Positions 44,064-53,989 are shown, numbered from the stretch's first letter. The stretch: 64,000 nt of DNA from Aequorivita sp. CIP111184 (GCF_900489465.1 NZ_UEFQ01000016.1:124001-188000), one strand, 5' to 3'. The notes: generated by a model not told the origin, from the letters alone. Numbers and translations: made by a program.

Positions 44064-44894
44064 ATGAAATTTAGCCTACTAACAGCAATACTACTAAGCA
44101 TCCTCTTTATCTCCTGTAAAGATAAACCTCAGGCAGATGTGCCTCAAGCAACCACACTTCAAGAAACTACTCCTACTTTTCAAAACAAAGGGCATGAGTT
44201 AGTTTATACAATGGTGCAAAAAGTTGGCAATTATGATTCGCTAGCCAAAAAGAAGGATGTTGTATATACCTATAAATATCAAACTCCAGATGGGAAAGCT
44301 GATGTTTCAACAGAGAAATACCTTTTTGATGGGGAGCTTTCCTATGGCGTATACCATCAACACGAGCGTACTTTATCTGAACTTGATGGAGCAATTGAGC
44401 AGGGATATAACGGAAGAGAATATTGGCTAAGAAACAAGGGAAAATTATTAAGTGATACCACACAATTGAAACGTGTTGCCTTTAATAGACCCACCAACTT
44501 TTATTGGTTTACTATGTTTCAAAAATTATTGGATCCAGGGGTGAATTATGAATATTTGGGTGAAAAAACTATAGCTGAAAAGGCCTATGATGTGGTGAAG
44601 ATTAGCTTTACTACCTCAGATGAAAAGCCTACAGATGTGTATCAATTATATATAAATAAGAATACTTCCTTGGTGGATCAATTTCTATTTAGTGTAGTCG
44701 ATTTTGGCGTTATGGAAACACCTTATTTAATGCATCTTCAATATGAAGAAGTAGATGGCATGTTGATTCCCACAAAGCGATTGTATAAAAAATCTACTTG
44801 GAATGCAGATCTTAGTGAGGAACCTTGGATAGAAGTAACTTGGACTGATATTAAATTCAATAATGGTTTGAGTAAGGCAGATTTTGAGAGCTAA
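44064..44894 (+). CDS. DUF6503-like lipoprotein
   Basis: A 276-residue lipoprotein (LLSILFISCKDKPQ, Cys about 18). The mature part is beta-rich and looks like a periplasmic lipocalin/LolA-type fold (TEKYLFDGELSYGVYHQHER, GVNYEYLGEKTIAEKAYDVV, DQFLFSVVDFGVMETPYLMH). It resembles DUF6503/outer-membrane lipoprotein-sorting-like proteins common in Bacteroidota. The function is unknown. It is followed by the serine hydrolase gene. Confidence 0.8.
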   Translation: MKFSLLTAILLSILFISCKDKPQADVPQATTLQETTPTFQNKGHELVYTMVQKVGNYDSLAKKKDVVYTYKYQTPDGKADVSTEKYLFDGELSYGVYHQHERTLSELDGAIEQGYNGREYWLRNKGKLLSDTTQLKRVAFNRPTNFYWFTMFQKLLDPGVNYEYLGEKTIAEKAYDVVKISFTTSDEKPTDVYQLYINKNTSLVDQFLFSVVDFGVMETPYLMHLQYEEVDGMLIPTKRLYKKSTWNADLSEEPWIEVTWTDIKFNNGLSKADFES

Positions 44895-44988
44895 GTGATA
44901 AGCTGATGAAATTTTACTTGTAACACTATTGCTCTAAATGCGTCCTATTTACAATCAAAATAATTCATCAATCAAAATCAATCAAATC

Positions 44989-46746
44989 ATGAAATCTCAA
45001 AAAACATCTTTCCGCAGAACAACCTTTGTTGCGGTTATTGCCTTTGTGGCAACCGTTGCTATTAGCTTTGCACAAACAAAAACAGCACAGCTAGATGATC
45101 TTTTAAACAAATATACCGAATACGGTCAGTTTAGTGGCTCAGTACTAGTTGCCGAAAAAGGAAAGGTTATTTATAAAAAAGGCTTCGGGATGGCAAATCT
45201 GGAATGGGACATTCCCAATGCGCCCGATACCAAGCACCGTTTGGGGAGTATTACCAAACAATTTACCGCCATGCTAATTATGCAATTGGTAGCTGAAGGA
45301 AAGTTAGATTTGCAAGCCACTGTTTCAAAATATCTTCCAGATTATTCCAAAACCAATGGAGATAAAATCACCATCCACCAATTATTGACGCATACTTCGG
45401 GCACGCCTAATTATACTTCATTTCCTAACTTCTTTAAAGAACTTAGTCGCAATCCATACACGCCCACCGAAATGCTAGAAATGTTTGCAGATTCTACCTT
45501 AACATTTAAGCCAGGAACACAGTTTGCCTACAGTAATTCTGGATATATTTTATTAGGCGCAATCATTGAAAAAGTTACAGGTAAAACCTATGAAGCCGTT
45601 TTGCAAGAGAAAATATTCGACCCCCAAAATATGAAAAATTCTGGCTATGACCACCACAGCACTATCTTAAAAAAGCGTGCTACAGGTTATGAAATGAAAG
45701 GCAGCCAGCCTGAAAATTCGCCTTATATAGATATGTCTACACCTTATGCCGCAGGCTCGTTGTATTCCACTGTGGAAGATTTGTACGTGTGGGATCAGGC
45801 ATTGTATACTGAAAAGTTACTTCCAAAGAAATATATGGATATGATGTATCAAAAATACATTCCAGCTTTTGGAAATTTTTACGGCTATGGTTGGATGATT
45901 GGCATAATGACCATTGGTAATACAAAGGACAGTACACAAATAATTGGTCACGGCGGCGGCATAAATGGTTTTAATACTTTGATTACACGAATACCGAAAG
46001 AAAAATCGACCATTATTTTACTTAATAATACTGGCGGCGCACCTTTGGAAGCTATTACTATAGCTATAAACGGAATATTGCACGACGCAACCTACGCCCT
46101 CCCGAAACAGTCTTTGGCCAAATCAGTGTACAATGTAATTATTGATAAAGATTTAAAAACAGGTCTTGCGTTTTATGAAAAAAACAAAGAATCAAAGGAA
46201 TATTCATTAAGCGAAAGCGCAATGAACAGTATGGGTTACAGCTTGCTACAAGCTGGAAAGAAAGACGAAGCGGAAGCTTTTTTTAAACTAAATGTAGAAG
46301 CATTTCCAAAATCTTCAAATGTGTATGACAGTTACGGCGAAGTTTTGATGGAGCAAGGAAAAAACGAAATGGCGATTGTAAATTATAAGAAATCGGTCGA
46401 GTTGAATCCTGCTAACCAAAACGGGATTGATATGCTGAAAAAAATGGGTGTGGAAACCGAAGGAATGGTAAAGGATGCAACCGTACCTGAGGCTATTTTG
46501 GCAAGCTATGTGGGCAAATATGAATTGCAGCCCGGTTTTATTCTTACAATAACAAAAGAAGGCAATCAACTAAAAGCACAAGCAACCGGCCAGCCTTCTT
46601 TTGAAATATTTCCCAAAAATGATACTGAGTTTTATGTGAAAGTGGTTGCGGCGCAAATCACTTTTAATAAAAACGAAAGTGGTAGTATTGAGAGCTTGAC
46701 CTTATTTCAAGGCGGGCAGGAAATTCTTGGGAAGCGGGTAGAATAG
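44989..46746 (+). CDS. Serine hydrolase (beta-lactamase class C fold) with TPR region
   Basis: A 585-residue exported enzyme. The signal peptide begins MKSQKTSFRRTTFVAVIAF; ATG 44989 is chosen for it. The catalytic fold has S87-x-x-K in LGSITKQFTAML, Y181-x-N in AYSNSGYILLGA, and HGGGINGFNTLI (about 322) as third motif. After about residue 375 two TPR-like repeats follow (SALMNSMGYSLLQAGKKDEA-like helices and YDSYGEVLMEQGKNEMAIV). A short beta-rich tail ends it. It is a D,D-peptidase or esterase-like enzyme, not a proven beta-lactamase. Confidence 0.93.
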   Translation: MKSQKTSFRRTTFVAVIAFVATVAISFAQTKTAQLDDLLNKYTEYGQFSGSVLVAEKGKVIYKKGFGMANLEWDIPNAPDTKHRLGSITKQFTAMLIMQLVAEGKLDLQATVSKYLPDYSKTNGDKITIHQLLTHTSGTPNYTSFPNFFKELSRNPYTPTEMLEMFADSTLTFKPGTQFAYSNSGYILLGAIIEKVTGKTYEAVLQEKIFDPQNMKNSGYDHHSTILKKRATGYEMKGSQPENSPYIDMSTPYAAGSLYSTVEDLYVWDQALYTEKLLPKKYMDMMYQKYIPAFGNFYGYGWMIGIMTIGNTKDSTQIIGHGGGINGFNTLITRIPKEKSTIILLNNTGGAPLEAITIAINGILHDATYALPKQSLAKSVYNVIIDKDLKTGLAFYEKNKESKEYSLSESAMNSMGYSLLQAGKKDEAEAFFKLNVEAFPKSSNVYDSYGEVLMEQGKNEMAIVNYKKSVELNPANQNGIDMLKKMGVETEGMVKDATVPEAILASYVGKYELQPGFILTITKEGNQLKAQATGQPSFEIFPKNDTEFYVKVVAAQITFNKNESGSIESLTLFQGGQEILGKRVE

Positions 46747-46805
46747 TTTGTAAACGGTTTTCAGTTTTCAGTTTTAGGTTATGCCTGACTCTTGAATGTT
46801 ATATT

Positions 46806-46843
46806 AGCTTACGGGTTCATTTATTGAATCTGTAAGCTTTTTT
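46806..46843 (+). terminator. Intrinsic terminator of the serine hydrolase gene
   Basis: AGCTTAC / GTAAGCT with an inner GGTTCA / TGAATC stem, followed by T6. A related copy ends the LytTR gene at 54719. Confidence 0.9.
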
Positions 46844-46958
46844 GTTTCTAATTGGTAGTTTGTAATTGGATTCCATTGTGTATTTTTATTGGCTAGTAGT
46901 CAAATATTCAATGGCTTAAAAAAATTTAACTAAGAACTCCAACCCCAAATTTAACATT

Positions 46959-47531
46959 ATGAAGAAATCATTACTTCTTATTGCCTGCTGCATTTTCGCA
47001 ATAGCTTGCGGAAACTCTGAAACTTCCAAAGCAGAAACCACCCAAACCGAAGCAATAACAAATGAAAAAGAGGCAGCCCCTGAATTAATTGAAAGTGCTT
47101 CATCTCCCTGTAGTTTCCTAACAGAGGAAAAAATAAAGGAAGTATTGGGTATACCAGCTGATGATCTTGCCGAAATAAAAGATGTGATGCGAACATATCC
47201 CACATGTTTTTACAAATGGAAGACAACTGCATTTTCCACAACAAAAAGTATTGCAGGGCAAGAGGTAATTCTTAATTATCCAGCTGAAGCGAGCATCGTA
47301 TTGGTTAAAGATGCTACAGATAAAATGTTTGAAACTTCTACTAAGGTTTATAGAGATGGAGTGACCGTAGACGGCGTTGGCGATATGGCGATGTGGGGTT
47401 CAACGTTGTCGCAGCTTACCTTTTTGGCAAAGGGAACGATGATTCATCTACATGTAAGAATCTCTGATGATGCCGAAGCTAATAAAGAAAAGGCTAGGGA
47501 GTTGGCAGCTTTAATTATTCAGAAATTATAA
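46959..47531 (+). CDS. Lipoprotein of unknown function
   Basis: A 190-residue lipoprotein. The signal MKKSLLLIACCIFAIACGNS gives a lipid-anchored Cys near residue 17. A Thr/Glu-rich linker follows (about 20-45), then a globular domain with PCSFLTEEKIKEVLGIPADD (about 50-69) and TYPTCFYKWKT (about 84-94). The two Cys might form a disulfide. I recognise no family with certainty. It converges with the SCO gene, with 28 bp between stops. Confidence 0.85.
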   Translation: MKKSLLLIACCIFAIACGNSETSKAETTQTEAITNEKEAAPELIESASSPCSFLTEEKIKEVLGIPADDLAEIKDVMRTYPTCFYKWKTTAFSTTKSIAGQEVILNYPAEASIVLVKDATDKMFETSTKVYRDGVTVDGVGDMAMWGSTLSQLTFLAKGTMIHLHVRISDDAEANKEKARELAALIIQKL

Positions 47532-47559
47532 GTAGTACTTTGAAAAAATGACTAAGCTT

Positions 47560-48255
47560 TTACTCTGTTTTTAGAGTTTTGACATCTGTAATCAATTGCA
47601 CAATTGAAGCTCTGTTTAGGCCATTATAGATACCTCTAATATGTTTTTTTTTATCGATAAGCAAAAAGTTTTCGGTGTGTAGAAAATCGTCTATACCTTT
47701 TGGAACCCCTAAATCATTTTCAACAAAATATTGATCTCTGCCCAACGAATAAATTTCTTTTTTATCACCAGTAACTAGATGCCATTTATTAGCTTTCGCA
47801 CCATGGGTTTCAGCATACTCTTTCAAAACTTCTACCGTATCTGTAGATGGCATTACCGAGTGTGAAAGCAGAAGTACATCATCATCCTCTTTAAATTCAT
47901 CTTGTAACTGAATCATACTTTCCGCCAACTGCGGACAAATGCCGGGGCAAATTGTAAAGAAGAAATCTGTAACATAGATTTTATCTTCAAAAGTCTTTTG
48001 GGTAATCGTGTCTCCTAATTGATTAATCAATTTAAAATCAGGAATTTTATGAAAACTCTTTTCTTCCGGAGAACCGGGAGTTAACCAATTTGGCGTGAAT
48101 GATTCATCATTATAATAGGGTAGGTGATCCACTCTGCTGGTTTCAACAGTTTTGATGTCTTCTTTTTTGAGCTCATTTTTACAACTCGTACCTAATAGTA
48201 CCAGCATTAAAATTAAAAAAGGGCTATATTTTTTTATCTCTAACAACAACTTCAT
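47560..48255 (-). CDS. SCO1/SenC family lipoprotein
   Basis: A 231-residue thioredoxin-fold protein. The lipobox is LGTSC (Cys about 25). The copper/redox motif CPGIC lies in FFFTICPGICPQLAESMIQL (about residue 103), and the conserved His is in LLSHSVMPSTDTVEVLKEYA or VTGDKKEIYSLGRDQYFVEN downstream. SCO proteins deliver copper to cytochrome oxidase or act as thiol reductants. Its start overlaps the end of the MORN-type gene by 32 bases. Confidence 0.93.
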   Translation of the reverse strand: MKLLLEIKKYSPFLILMLVLLGTSCKNELKKEDIKTVETSRVDHLPYYNDESFTPNWLTPGSPEEKSFHKIPDFKLINQLGDTITQKTFEDKIYVTDFFFTICPGICPQLAESMIQLQDEFKEDDDVLLLSHSVMPSTDTVEVLKEYAETHGAKANKWHLVTGDKKEIYSLGRDQYFVENDLGVPKGIDDFLHTENFLLIDKKKHIRGIYNGLNRASIVQLITDVKTLKTE

Positions 48256-48835
48256 TTTCTAGTTTATAACATGAATTAGCTTTCCGCATTCCAAAAATGC
48301 GTCCGTTTTTGGCTTCGTAATTAACATATAAGGTGCCATTTTGCAGCCAAGCTTTTTGCAAGCCCTGTTCTTGCCCATCAACAAGTTGCCGCTGTTTGGC
48401 TATCTGTCCTGTGGGATACCATTCTTCTTCAACGCCTAGTTTTATGCCAGCTACATAGTTTGATTGTGCAGATAACTCTTCATTATCCCACCAGGTTTTA
48501 TAAACGCTATCTAAACGGTTTTCTTTGTAATAAGATTCTAAACGAAGAATTCCCTTGTCTGACCACTGTCTAGCAATCCCTTCTCTTTTGCCATTGACGT
48601 AACCAAGTCTTTCAGCTAAAGTATCATTCGCATAGCGCTTGATAGAATAGCCAGAAAAGGGTTCATTCCTGTAATACCATTTTCCCTCTATTTGGTTTAG
48701 AACCAATTCTTCTTTTAATACCTCAATATTTTCAATAACTAATGCTTCTTTAGTAGCAACAGCCATATCAACTTCCTTATTATTACAATTTATAAATAAG
48801 AATAGTGCGAAGGGTATTAAAAGAAGTGGTTTCAT
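48224..48835 (-). CDS. MORN/YwqK-type repeat lipoprotein
   Basis: A 203-residue protein with a lipoprotein signal (LIPFALFLFINCNNKE, Cys about 17). Repeats of about 22 residues follow, of the WYxxGxLxxxxxYxxGxxxG kind (KREGIARQWSDKGILRLESY, GVEEEWYPTGQIAKQRQLVD). These are YwqK/MORN repeats. The database name 'YwqK antitoxin' has little meaning here because no toxin is beside it. It is encoded directly before the SCO gene and overlaps it by 32 bases. Confidence 0.88.
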   Translation of the reverse strand: MKPLLLIPFALFLFINCNNKEVDMAVATKEALVIENIEVLKEELVLNQIEGKWYYRNEPFSGYSIKRYANDTLAERLGYVNGKREGIARQWSDKGILRLESYYKENRLDSVYKTWWDNEELSAQSNYVAGIKLGVEEEWYPTGQIAKQRQLVDGQEQGLQKAWLQNGTLYVNYEAKNGRIFGMRKANSCYKLENEVVVRDKKI

Positions 48836-48918
48836 AAAAAATTTTGGTTCTATTTCAAATGTTATGGAGATAATTTGATATTAATGTATAAAGACTGACA
48901 TAAGACTGTATGACATAA

Positions 48919-48975
48919 GACGTAAGACTAAAAAAATATAAAAATGAGCAGATTATTAGTCCTATGTCTTACGTC
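48919..48975. repeat. 10-bp inverted repeat with a 37-base loop
   Basis: GACGTAAGAC (48919-48928) and GTCTTACGTC (48966-48975), surrounded by further CATAAGAC / CTATGTCTTAC words, in the gap between the MORN-type and YHYH genes. Confidence 0.7.
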
Positions 48976-49028
48976 CAATTTAAAAAAACTTCATTTCCTT
49001 CCTAACAAATAATGGAAGTACCACTATA

Positions 49029-49787
49029 TTAATACCCTTGATAAGGACCTGCAAAAGCTAAATAAGATCCTGTATTAGAATATAATTCGTTGATAATATG
49101 GTAATGGTATTCTGCTTCACCTAAAGTATATTGCGTGGCGGTTGTGTGGCCACCTGAGGCATCTAAGTCTGTTGGATAGGTGCCAGTAGCATTGCACTTT
49201 CTTCCGTAGAGAAAAACACCGTCAAGCAAGATTCCAACTAATTTATCATCATCATCTGTAAAAGCTTTTGGCTCTAAGTGATAGTGATATACGCCTGGGC
49301 CAATATGCGCTCCCGTCCAATCTAAACTTGCAGCTGCTTGATCTAAAGGTCCGCCACCTTCTTGGTCGTTAAAAATTGTCGAACCACTTACTGCAATACC
49401 GACGGTGCCGAGTTGAGTAGACACGGTACTGCCAGTTAAATTTGGAGTAGCATCCACAGTAAGAGTTGATGCATTATTATTACTGGACATAATAGAAGGT
49501 GTAACTTGAACCCCAGGCTCTTCTCTGTATAATGGATGACCTTCACCCCAATACACCGTTTCGTGATTGGGCAGGCCTGTAGTTTCTATAACCACCTTCG
49601 ATCCATCTAAATAAATAGTTACTGCTTCGGTATTAAATGCCGCAAAAGCAGCGTGTAGTTCTGTTACAACTTCTTCTTCTTCTTCTTGTGTACTGGAATC
49701 ATCACTGCTACATGAAATGTATGAAACAGCTATCAGCGCTATTAAAGAAGGAATTGAATAAAATGGTAATTTTGATTTTCTTTTCAT
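49029..49787 (-). CDS. YHYH domain lipoprotein
   Basis: A 252-residue lipoprotein (LIAVSYISCSSDDSS, Cys about 26). It contains two YHYH-type motifs: GPGVYHYHLEPKAFTDDDDK (about 161) and LGEAEYHYHIINELYS (near residue 224). These His/Tyr clusters define the YHYH family, seen often near Bacteroidota surface proteins. A metal-binding role is plausible but not shown. A Glu-rich linker (TQEEEEEVVTE) follows the lipid anchor. Confidence 0.93.
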   Translation of the reverse strand: MKRKSKLPFYSIPSLIALIAVSYISCSSDDSSTQEEEEEVVTELHAAFAAFNTEAVTIYLDGSKVVIETTGLPNHETVYWGEGHPLYREEPGVQVTPSIMSSNNNASTLTVDATPNLTGSTVSTQLGTVGIAVSGSTIFNDQEGGGPLDQAAASLDWTGAHIGPGVYHYHLEPKAFTDDDDKLVGILLDGVFLYGRKCNATGTYPTDLDASGGHTTATQYTLGEAEYHYHIINELYSNTGSYLAFAGPYQGY

Positions 49788-49930
49788 GATTTTTTTTTTG
49801 ATTAATTACGTTTTTTGTGATCTTCACTTCTATCTTATTTGGGTAGTCATTAAAGAAAGTCCCGCAATCGCTCACGAAACTTTCTCTAAACAAACTGCTA
49901 ACTAACCAACCAAACAAAATCTTTTATTAT

Positions 49931-50206
49931 TTAATCTCTTTTTCGTTCTTTCCTTTCTGGTTTTGGAGCTTTCTCCAATTCTTCTTTTGAAAGGAATCCG
50001 TCTTCATCTGTGTCAATCTTTGTGAAGTCATCTTTTAAGGGGCCTTTCAATTCGGCTTTAGAAAGCTTTCCGTCGTCATTTTTATCTAAATCTTTTAGCA
50101 ACTCGCTAAATGTTGGTGGCTTTTGGGGTCTTTCACCTTTTTGCTGTGCGTTTGAAAATGTTATTCCGAAGAACATTATTACTGCTGTAAATACTATCTT
50201 TTTCAT
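49931..50206 (-). CDS. Small secreted EF-hand protein
   Basis: A 91-residue exported protein. The signal peptide (MKKIVFTAVIMFFGITFSNA) is followed by two EF-hand loops: DKNDDGKLSKAE (about 40-51) and DTDEDGFLSKEE (about 62-73). The tail is highly charged (PKPERKERKRD). It should bind two calcium ions in the periplasm or outside. It lies between the YHYH and CotH genes and may work with those surface proteins. Confidence 0.9.
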   Translation of the reverse strand: MKKIVFTAVIMFFGITFSNAQQKGERPQKPPTFSELLKDLDKNDDGKLSKAELKGPLKDDFTKIDTDEDGFLSKEELEKAPKPERKERKRD

Positions 50207-50418
50207 ATTATAATTTTTTTAAATTCATACTTATGACCTCAAAGGTCTGCAATAGATTTATATAAAAGTTGGGTTTTCAGCGAACTCGCCTCGCTTTTAA
50301 GTGAACGAGTGTTTTTAATCAATATGTAATTTTGAAAGGCTTTTAAAGCGTTAGAGAATTCTTTGAAATGATTCGATGTTTCATCTTAAGACTGAGCCAA
50401 AATGTTTTATTGCAAATG

Positions 50419-50451
50419 AAAAAAGCTTCACGATAATCAGTGAAGCTTTTT
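50419..50451 (-). terminator. Intrinsic terminator of the CotH gene
   Basis: AAAAAGCTTCAC and GTGAAGCTTTTT pair around GATAATCA. It lies about 40 bp after the CotH stop. Confidence 0.93.
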
Positions 50452-50489
50452 ACAAAACCGTTTTATTCCTCTTAATTTAACCTCAATAC

Positions 50490-52790
50490 TTAATCTTTAA
50501 GAATCTTAATCACGGTATTTTCATTTACGGAAACAAAATAAGTTCCTTTTGCAAAGGCAGAAAAATCTACCTCGACCAATGAGGAGTTATTATAGGCTTG
50601 AGAAAACAATATTTGTCCTAATATTGAAATGACCTTTACGGAGGTAATACCGCCGTTGGGATTGGTTATATTCAATACCGATTTTGTTGGATTTGGATAG
50701 TAATTCAATGCCGACTCAACATCAAAAGAATCCGTCCCAAGGATTATTTCATTGTTTATTCCGAAAGTGGCTTGTTTAATAATAAAATCGCCAGTTCCGT
50801 TTGGTATTCTTGAATAGCTCAAATCTGTTTCCTGTTGGCCAAACTCAATATTTTCAATGATGGTTCCATCTGCATACGAAAGAATGGCGCTTTCACCACC
50901 GGCAGAGAATTTAATATCGGCATGCAGTCCATCTTGGTCTAAGTCTTTATCGCACCAAACTATCAAATAACTATCGGGAGCCAAAGTAAGCCCATCAGGG
51001 AATGCCCACTGTAATAAATCAGTCGGATCGTCAGAAAGATATAGACCGTCCAGACTTACCGTTGCATTTGAGTTATTGTACAATTCTATCCAGTCATCGT
51101 ATTCGCCATCTTGGTCTGCAATAACTGTTTCATTATCTGCCATCAATTCGTTTATCACTAAGTCGCCTACGGGCAACGGAATATAATTAGCGTTAAGCGT
51201 ATAAAATTCATGTTGTGCCCGTGCTGGGGAAAAGGCGCCGATGTTGGTGTTTTCTGCGTACACATAATAGTGTGTATAGTCATTGGTTATCGTTAAATCG
51301 ATTCCGAAAACATTATCGCCAGCAGCCCCGTCATTATGGGCGCCGTCATCATACATTTGAATTTTTGTGATAGGGGCGTATTGATTTGTTCTATACCCTA
51401 AAAAAACGGCATTGGTATTGGTCACGGTAGCAGTAAATGTAACGGCATCCCCAACATCAGGGTCATTATTTGATGGAGCTACGTTTGAAATTGTAGGCTG
51501 AGTCACTGTGAAATCTGATAAAGCCGACAAATAACTTCCGCGTGCATTCATTAAATTGGTTAACCCTGAAGCTGTATTCTGTCCAAGATTATAATCTGTA
51601 TTAATGTTCCCAACAAATTGTGCGTAGGTGTAAAACTTGTTGTTATCGGCTTGTACTGCTGCATCAATAAGGTTTTGGTAATCGTTGGCCAATGTCAAGT
51701 AATTTGAATTGGTAATATTTTCCGTTAGAATTGTTTTATAGTGGGCCAAATACATTTTCTTGTAACGCGGAATCGCCAATAATTTTGAAACCAAAGGAAA
51801 TTGATAATTGTTCAAATGCAACAAATGGCTTACTTGTGCTTTCTGTGTAGTGGAGTTTAATGGTGGTCCTTCGCCTGTCATATTGAAAGTTCCAAAAGAC
51901 ATATTTAAATCCCAAACAACGGAGTTAAATACTCCTGAATCGGTTTTATACAGGTAATAGTTTTGTTTAAACTGCCCTATATAACTATCTAGATTCACCA
52001 TAACATTATCAAAGGCCAACATCCACAAAGCTCTGTCAACATCAAGAACAGTCTCTATATTTGTAACATCGTTGTTAAGGATGTTCGTTAATTCAATTAA
52101 ATCGTCCCAATCGCCGGCGCCATCAGATTTAATTTCATAAGCTTCTTCATAGCTGCTGCTATTAGGTCCTAAATATTCTAAACTAGGATACGCATTTGAA
52201 CCCGGGCCAGCTCCATCTGGAGGGCTACAGCTAAAAAAAGCATTTGTTTTGGAGCCAAACCTGTCATCCACAAATGTTTTGGTAATGGCTTCGGTATTTG
52301 TGTACAAACCTATTAATACACCGTTCACATAAATATTTGCATAATTTGCTTTTGGGGCATCCATATATTGTCCGGCGATATTGTACGAAACCGTTTCACG
52401 AACAAACGAGGGATCAAAAATAACGTTAGCCAACTTTAAATCTTTATAACCTTGGTAATCCTGGTCTACATAAGTATCCAATTCTATATGAAAAGGGTTC
52501 TTAGTATAATTGGGATTATAAGAACTATTCCCCTTATATTTCACACCTACTGTTTCAAAAAGTTCTCCATTAATGGTTACAGATTCGGCTTGTGTATAAT
52601 TATTATCGCCTGCCATTTCAAGGTCTAAAAGTTCGTCCCAGTTGGATTGTGTAAAAACAATTTCAATAGTCTGTATGGTACTGATGTCATATAAATCCTG
52701 GGAAAAGGATTTCTGGCTTGCAAAAATGCTAATAACTACGGTTAGCATAAGTGTTCCTAATTGTTTCATTCTTAGTTTTTTTTGGTTCAT
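50490..52790 (-). CDS. CotH kinase-like T9SS surface protein with lamin-tail domain
   Basis: A 766-residue secreted protein. A signal peptide (MLTVVISIFASQKSFSQ) is followed by a CotH-type kinase domain (about 30-400, YKGNSSYNPNYTKNPFHIEL and VVWDLNMSFGTFNM). A lamin-tail (LTD) domain follows (about 545-660, INELMADNETVIADQDGEYD) and a type IX secretion C-terminal domain (about 695-766, YYPNPTKSVLNITNPNGG). CotH proteins in spore coats phosphorylate proteins; here an extracellular role is inferred. A start at 52769 is also possible. Confidence 0.93.
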   Translation of the reverse strand: MNQKKLRMKQLGTLMLTVVISIFASQKSFSQDLYDISTIQTIEIVFTQSNWDELLDLEMAGDNNYTQAESVTINGELFETVGVKYKGNSSYNPNYTKNPFHIELDTYVDQDYQGYKDLKLANVIFDPSFVRETVSYNIAGQYMDAPKANYANIYVNGVLIGLYTNTEAITKTFVDDRFGSKTNAFFSCSPPDGAGPGSNAYPSLEYLGPNSSSYEEAYEIKSDGAGDWDDLIELTNILNNDVTNIETVLDVDRALWMLAFDNVMVNLDSYIGQFKQNYYLYKTDSGVFNSVVWDLNMSFGTFNMTGEGPPLNSTTQKAQVSHLLHLNNYQFPLVSKLLAIPRYKKMYLAHYKTILTENITNSNYLTLANDYQNLIDAAVQADNNKFYTYAQFVGNINTDYNLGQNTASGLTNLMNARGSYLSALSDFTVTQPTISNVAPSNNDPDVGDAVTFTATVTNTNAVFLGYRTNQYAPITKIQMYDDGAHNDGAAGDNVFGIDLTITNDYTHYYVYAENTNIGAFSPARAQHEFYTLNANYIPLPVGDLVINELMADNETVIADQDGEYDDWIELYNNSNATVSLDGLYLSDDPTDLLQWAFPDGLTLAPDSYLIVWCDKDLDQDGLHADIKFSAGGESAILSYADGTIIENIEFGQQETDLSYSRIPNGTGDFIIKQATFGINNEIILGTDSFDVESALNYYPNPTKSVLNITNPNGGITSVKVISILGQILFSQAYNNSSLVEVDFSAFAKGTYFVSVNENTVIKILKD

Positions 52791-52978
52791 ATTTCCTGAG
52801 TATTAATTGAATTTCAGGAACAAAGATGCTGTAAATGCAAATATTGAATTGGAACATTAAGTGAAACGCCATCGGTTTTAAGCGAATGGGCTTTTTAAAC
52901 GGTTCAACCATTCAAATTAGCCATTCCAAAACAGGCTAAATTGAAACAGTATGAAAAAAAATGTGTTTTATTTGTGGT

Positions 52979-53989
52979 ATGAAAATTCGATATCACATCC
53001 TTGCCCAAATACTTTTATGGGCTGTTGTTTGGCTTATTATGGGCTTAAACCAACAAAATATCACTCGGTTTTTAATGGCAAATTTGAGCGCCTTTGGGTT
53101 TCAGGTTTTGTTGATAGTAGCGGCATCCTATTTTATAGCTCCAAAATTGTTGTTTCAGAAGAAATATGCAATTTTCCTAGTGGTTTCATTGGCGGTTGTA
53201 GCTTTGAGCGCCTACCTTTCTTCTGAATTAACAATAAATCCACCCCCGCGGCAGGGAGGACTTCTTGGCCCCAATGGACCTCGTCCGCCCTCTGCTTATT
53301 TGATACACTTACTACTTATTTCGGTAAGTTATATTTTAAGTGTTTTAGCCGAAACCTTTCTCTTTGCCCAAAAGAAAGAAGAAGCTATTGCCAAACAAAC
53401 AGCGGCACTTGCGGAAAGCGAACTTAAATTTCTGAAAATGCAGATCAATCCACACTTTCTGTTTAATTCACTAAACAATATTTATGCGCTTTCAATTTCG
53501 AATTCAGAAAAAACCCCAGAAAGCATACATTCGCTTTCTGAAATGCTGCGTTATGTAATTTATGATTGCGAAAGACCTAAAGTGCCTATTGAAAAAGAGA
53601 TACATTATATTGAAAATTTTATTGAATTATTTAAGTTGAGAAGCAGCAAATCCTTCAATATAACCTTCATAAATCAATTGGAAAACACTTCGGTGGAAGT
53701 AGCACCTATGCTTTTCATTATCTTTATTGAAAATGCCTTTAAGCACAGCGGAATAGAAAAAGGAGGCGAAGCTTTTGTGGATATTAAACTGCAATCATCA
53801 AACAATACAATTACCTTTAGTGTTGAAAACAGTTTACCAACAGTAAAAATAATTAAGGATAAAAGTAGCGGAATCGGGCTGCAAAACGCAAAAAAGCGTT
53901 TGGAGATAAGCTATCCAAACCAACATGATTTAAATATTGAAAATGGATCAACTTTTAAAGTTGATTTAAAACTTTACGCAGATGCATAA
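52979..53989 (+). CDS. LytS-type sensor histidine kinase
   Basis: A 336-residue membrane kinase of the His_kinase/LytS type. Four membrane helices (about residues 5-145, with a Pro/Gly-rich loop) precede the conserved kinase segment LKFLKMQINPHFLFNSLNNIYALS (given in parts: KMQINPHFLFNSLNN, about 152-166). The ATPase domain has FIIFIENAFKHSG and GIGLQNAKKRLEISY. I use ATG 52979 (MKIRYHILAQILL); ATG 52961 is an alternative. Its stop overlaps the LytTR gene start by eight bases, so the pair is one operon. Confidence 0.92.
   Translation: MKIRYHILAQILLWAVVWLIMGLNQQNITRFLMANLSAFGFQVLLIVAASYFIAPKLLFQKKYAIFLVVSLAVVALSAYLSSELTINPPPRQGGLLGPNGPRPPSAYLIHLLLISVSYILSVLAETFLFAQKKEEAIAKQTAALAESELKFLKMQINPHFLFNSLNNIYALSISNSEKTPESIHSLSEMLRYVIYDCERPKVPIEKEIHYIENFIELFKLRSSKSFNITFINQLENTSVEVAPMLFIIFIENAFKHSGIEKGGEAFVDIKLQSSNNTITFSVENSLPTVKIIKDKSSGIGLQNAKKRLEISYPNQHDLNIENGSTFKVDLKLYADA

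Noticed and set aside
44989-46746. Antibiotic-resistance beta-lactamase
   Set aside because: The SxxK/YxN/HGGG fold is shared by esterases and D,D-peptidases, and the TPR extension does not fit class C enzymes.
48224-48835. Antitoxin of a toxin-antitoxin pair
   Set aside because: The YwqK name is historical; the protein is a MORN-repeat lipoprotein, and no toxin gene is adjacent.
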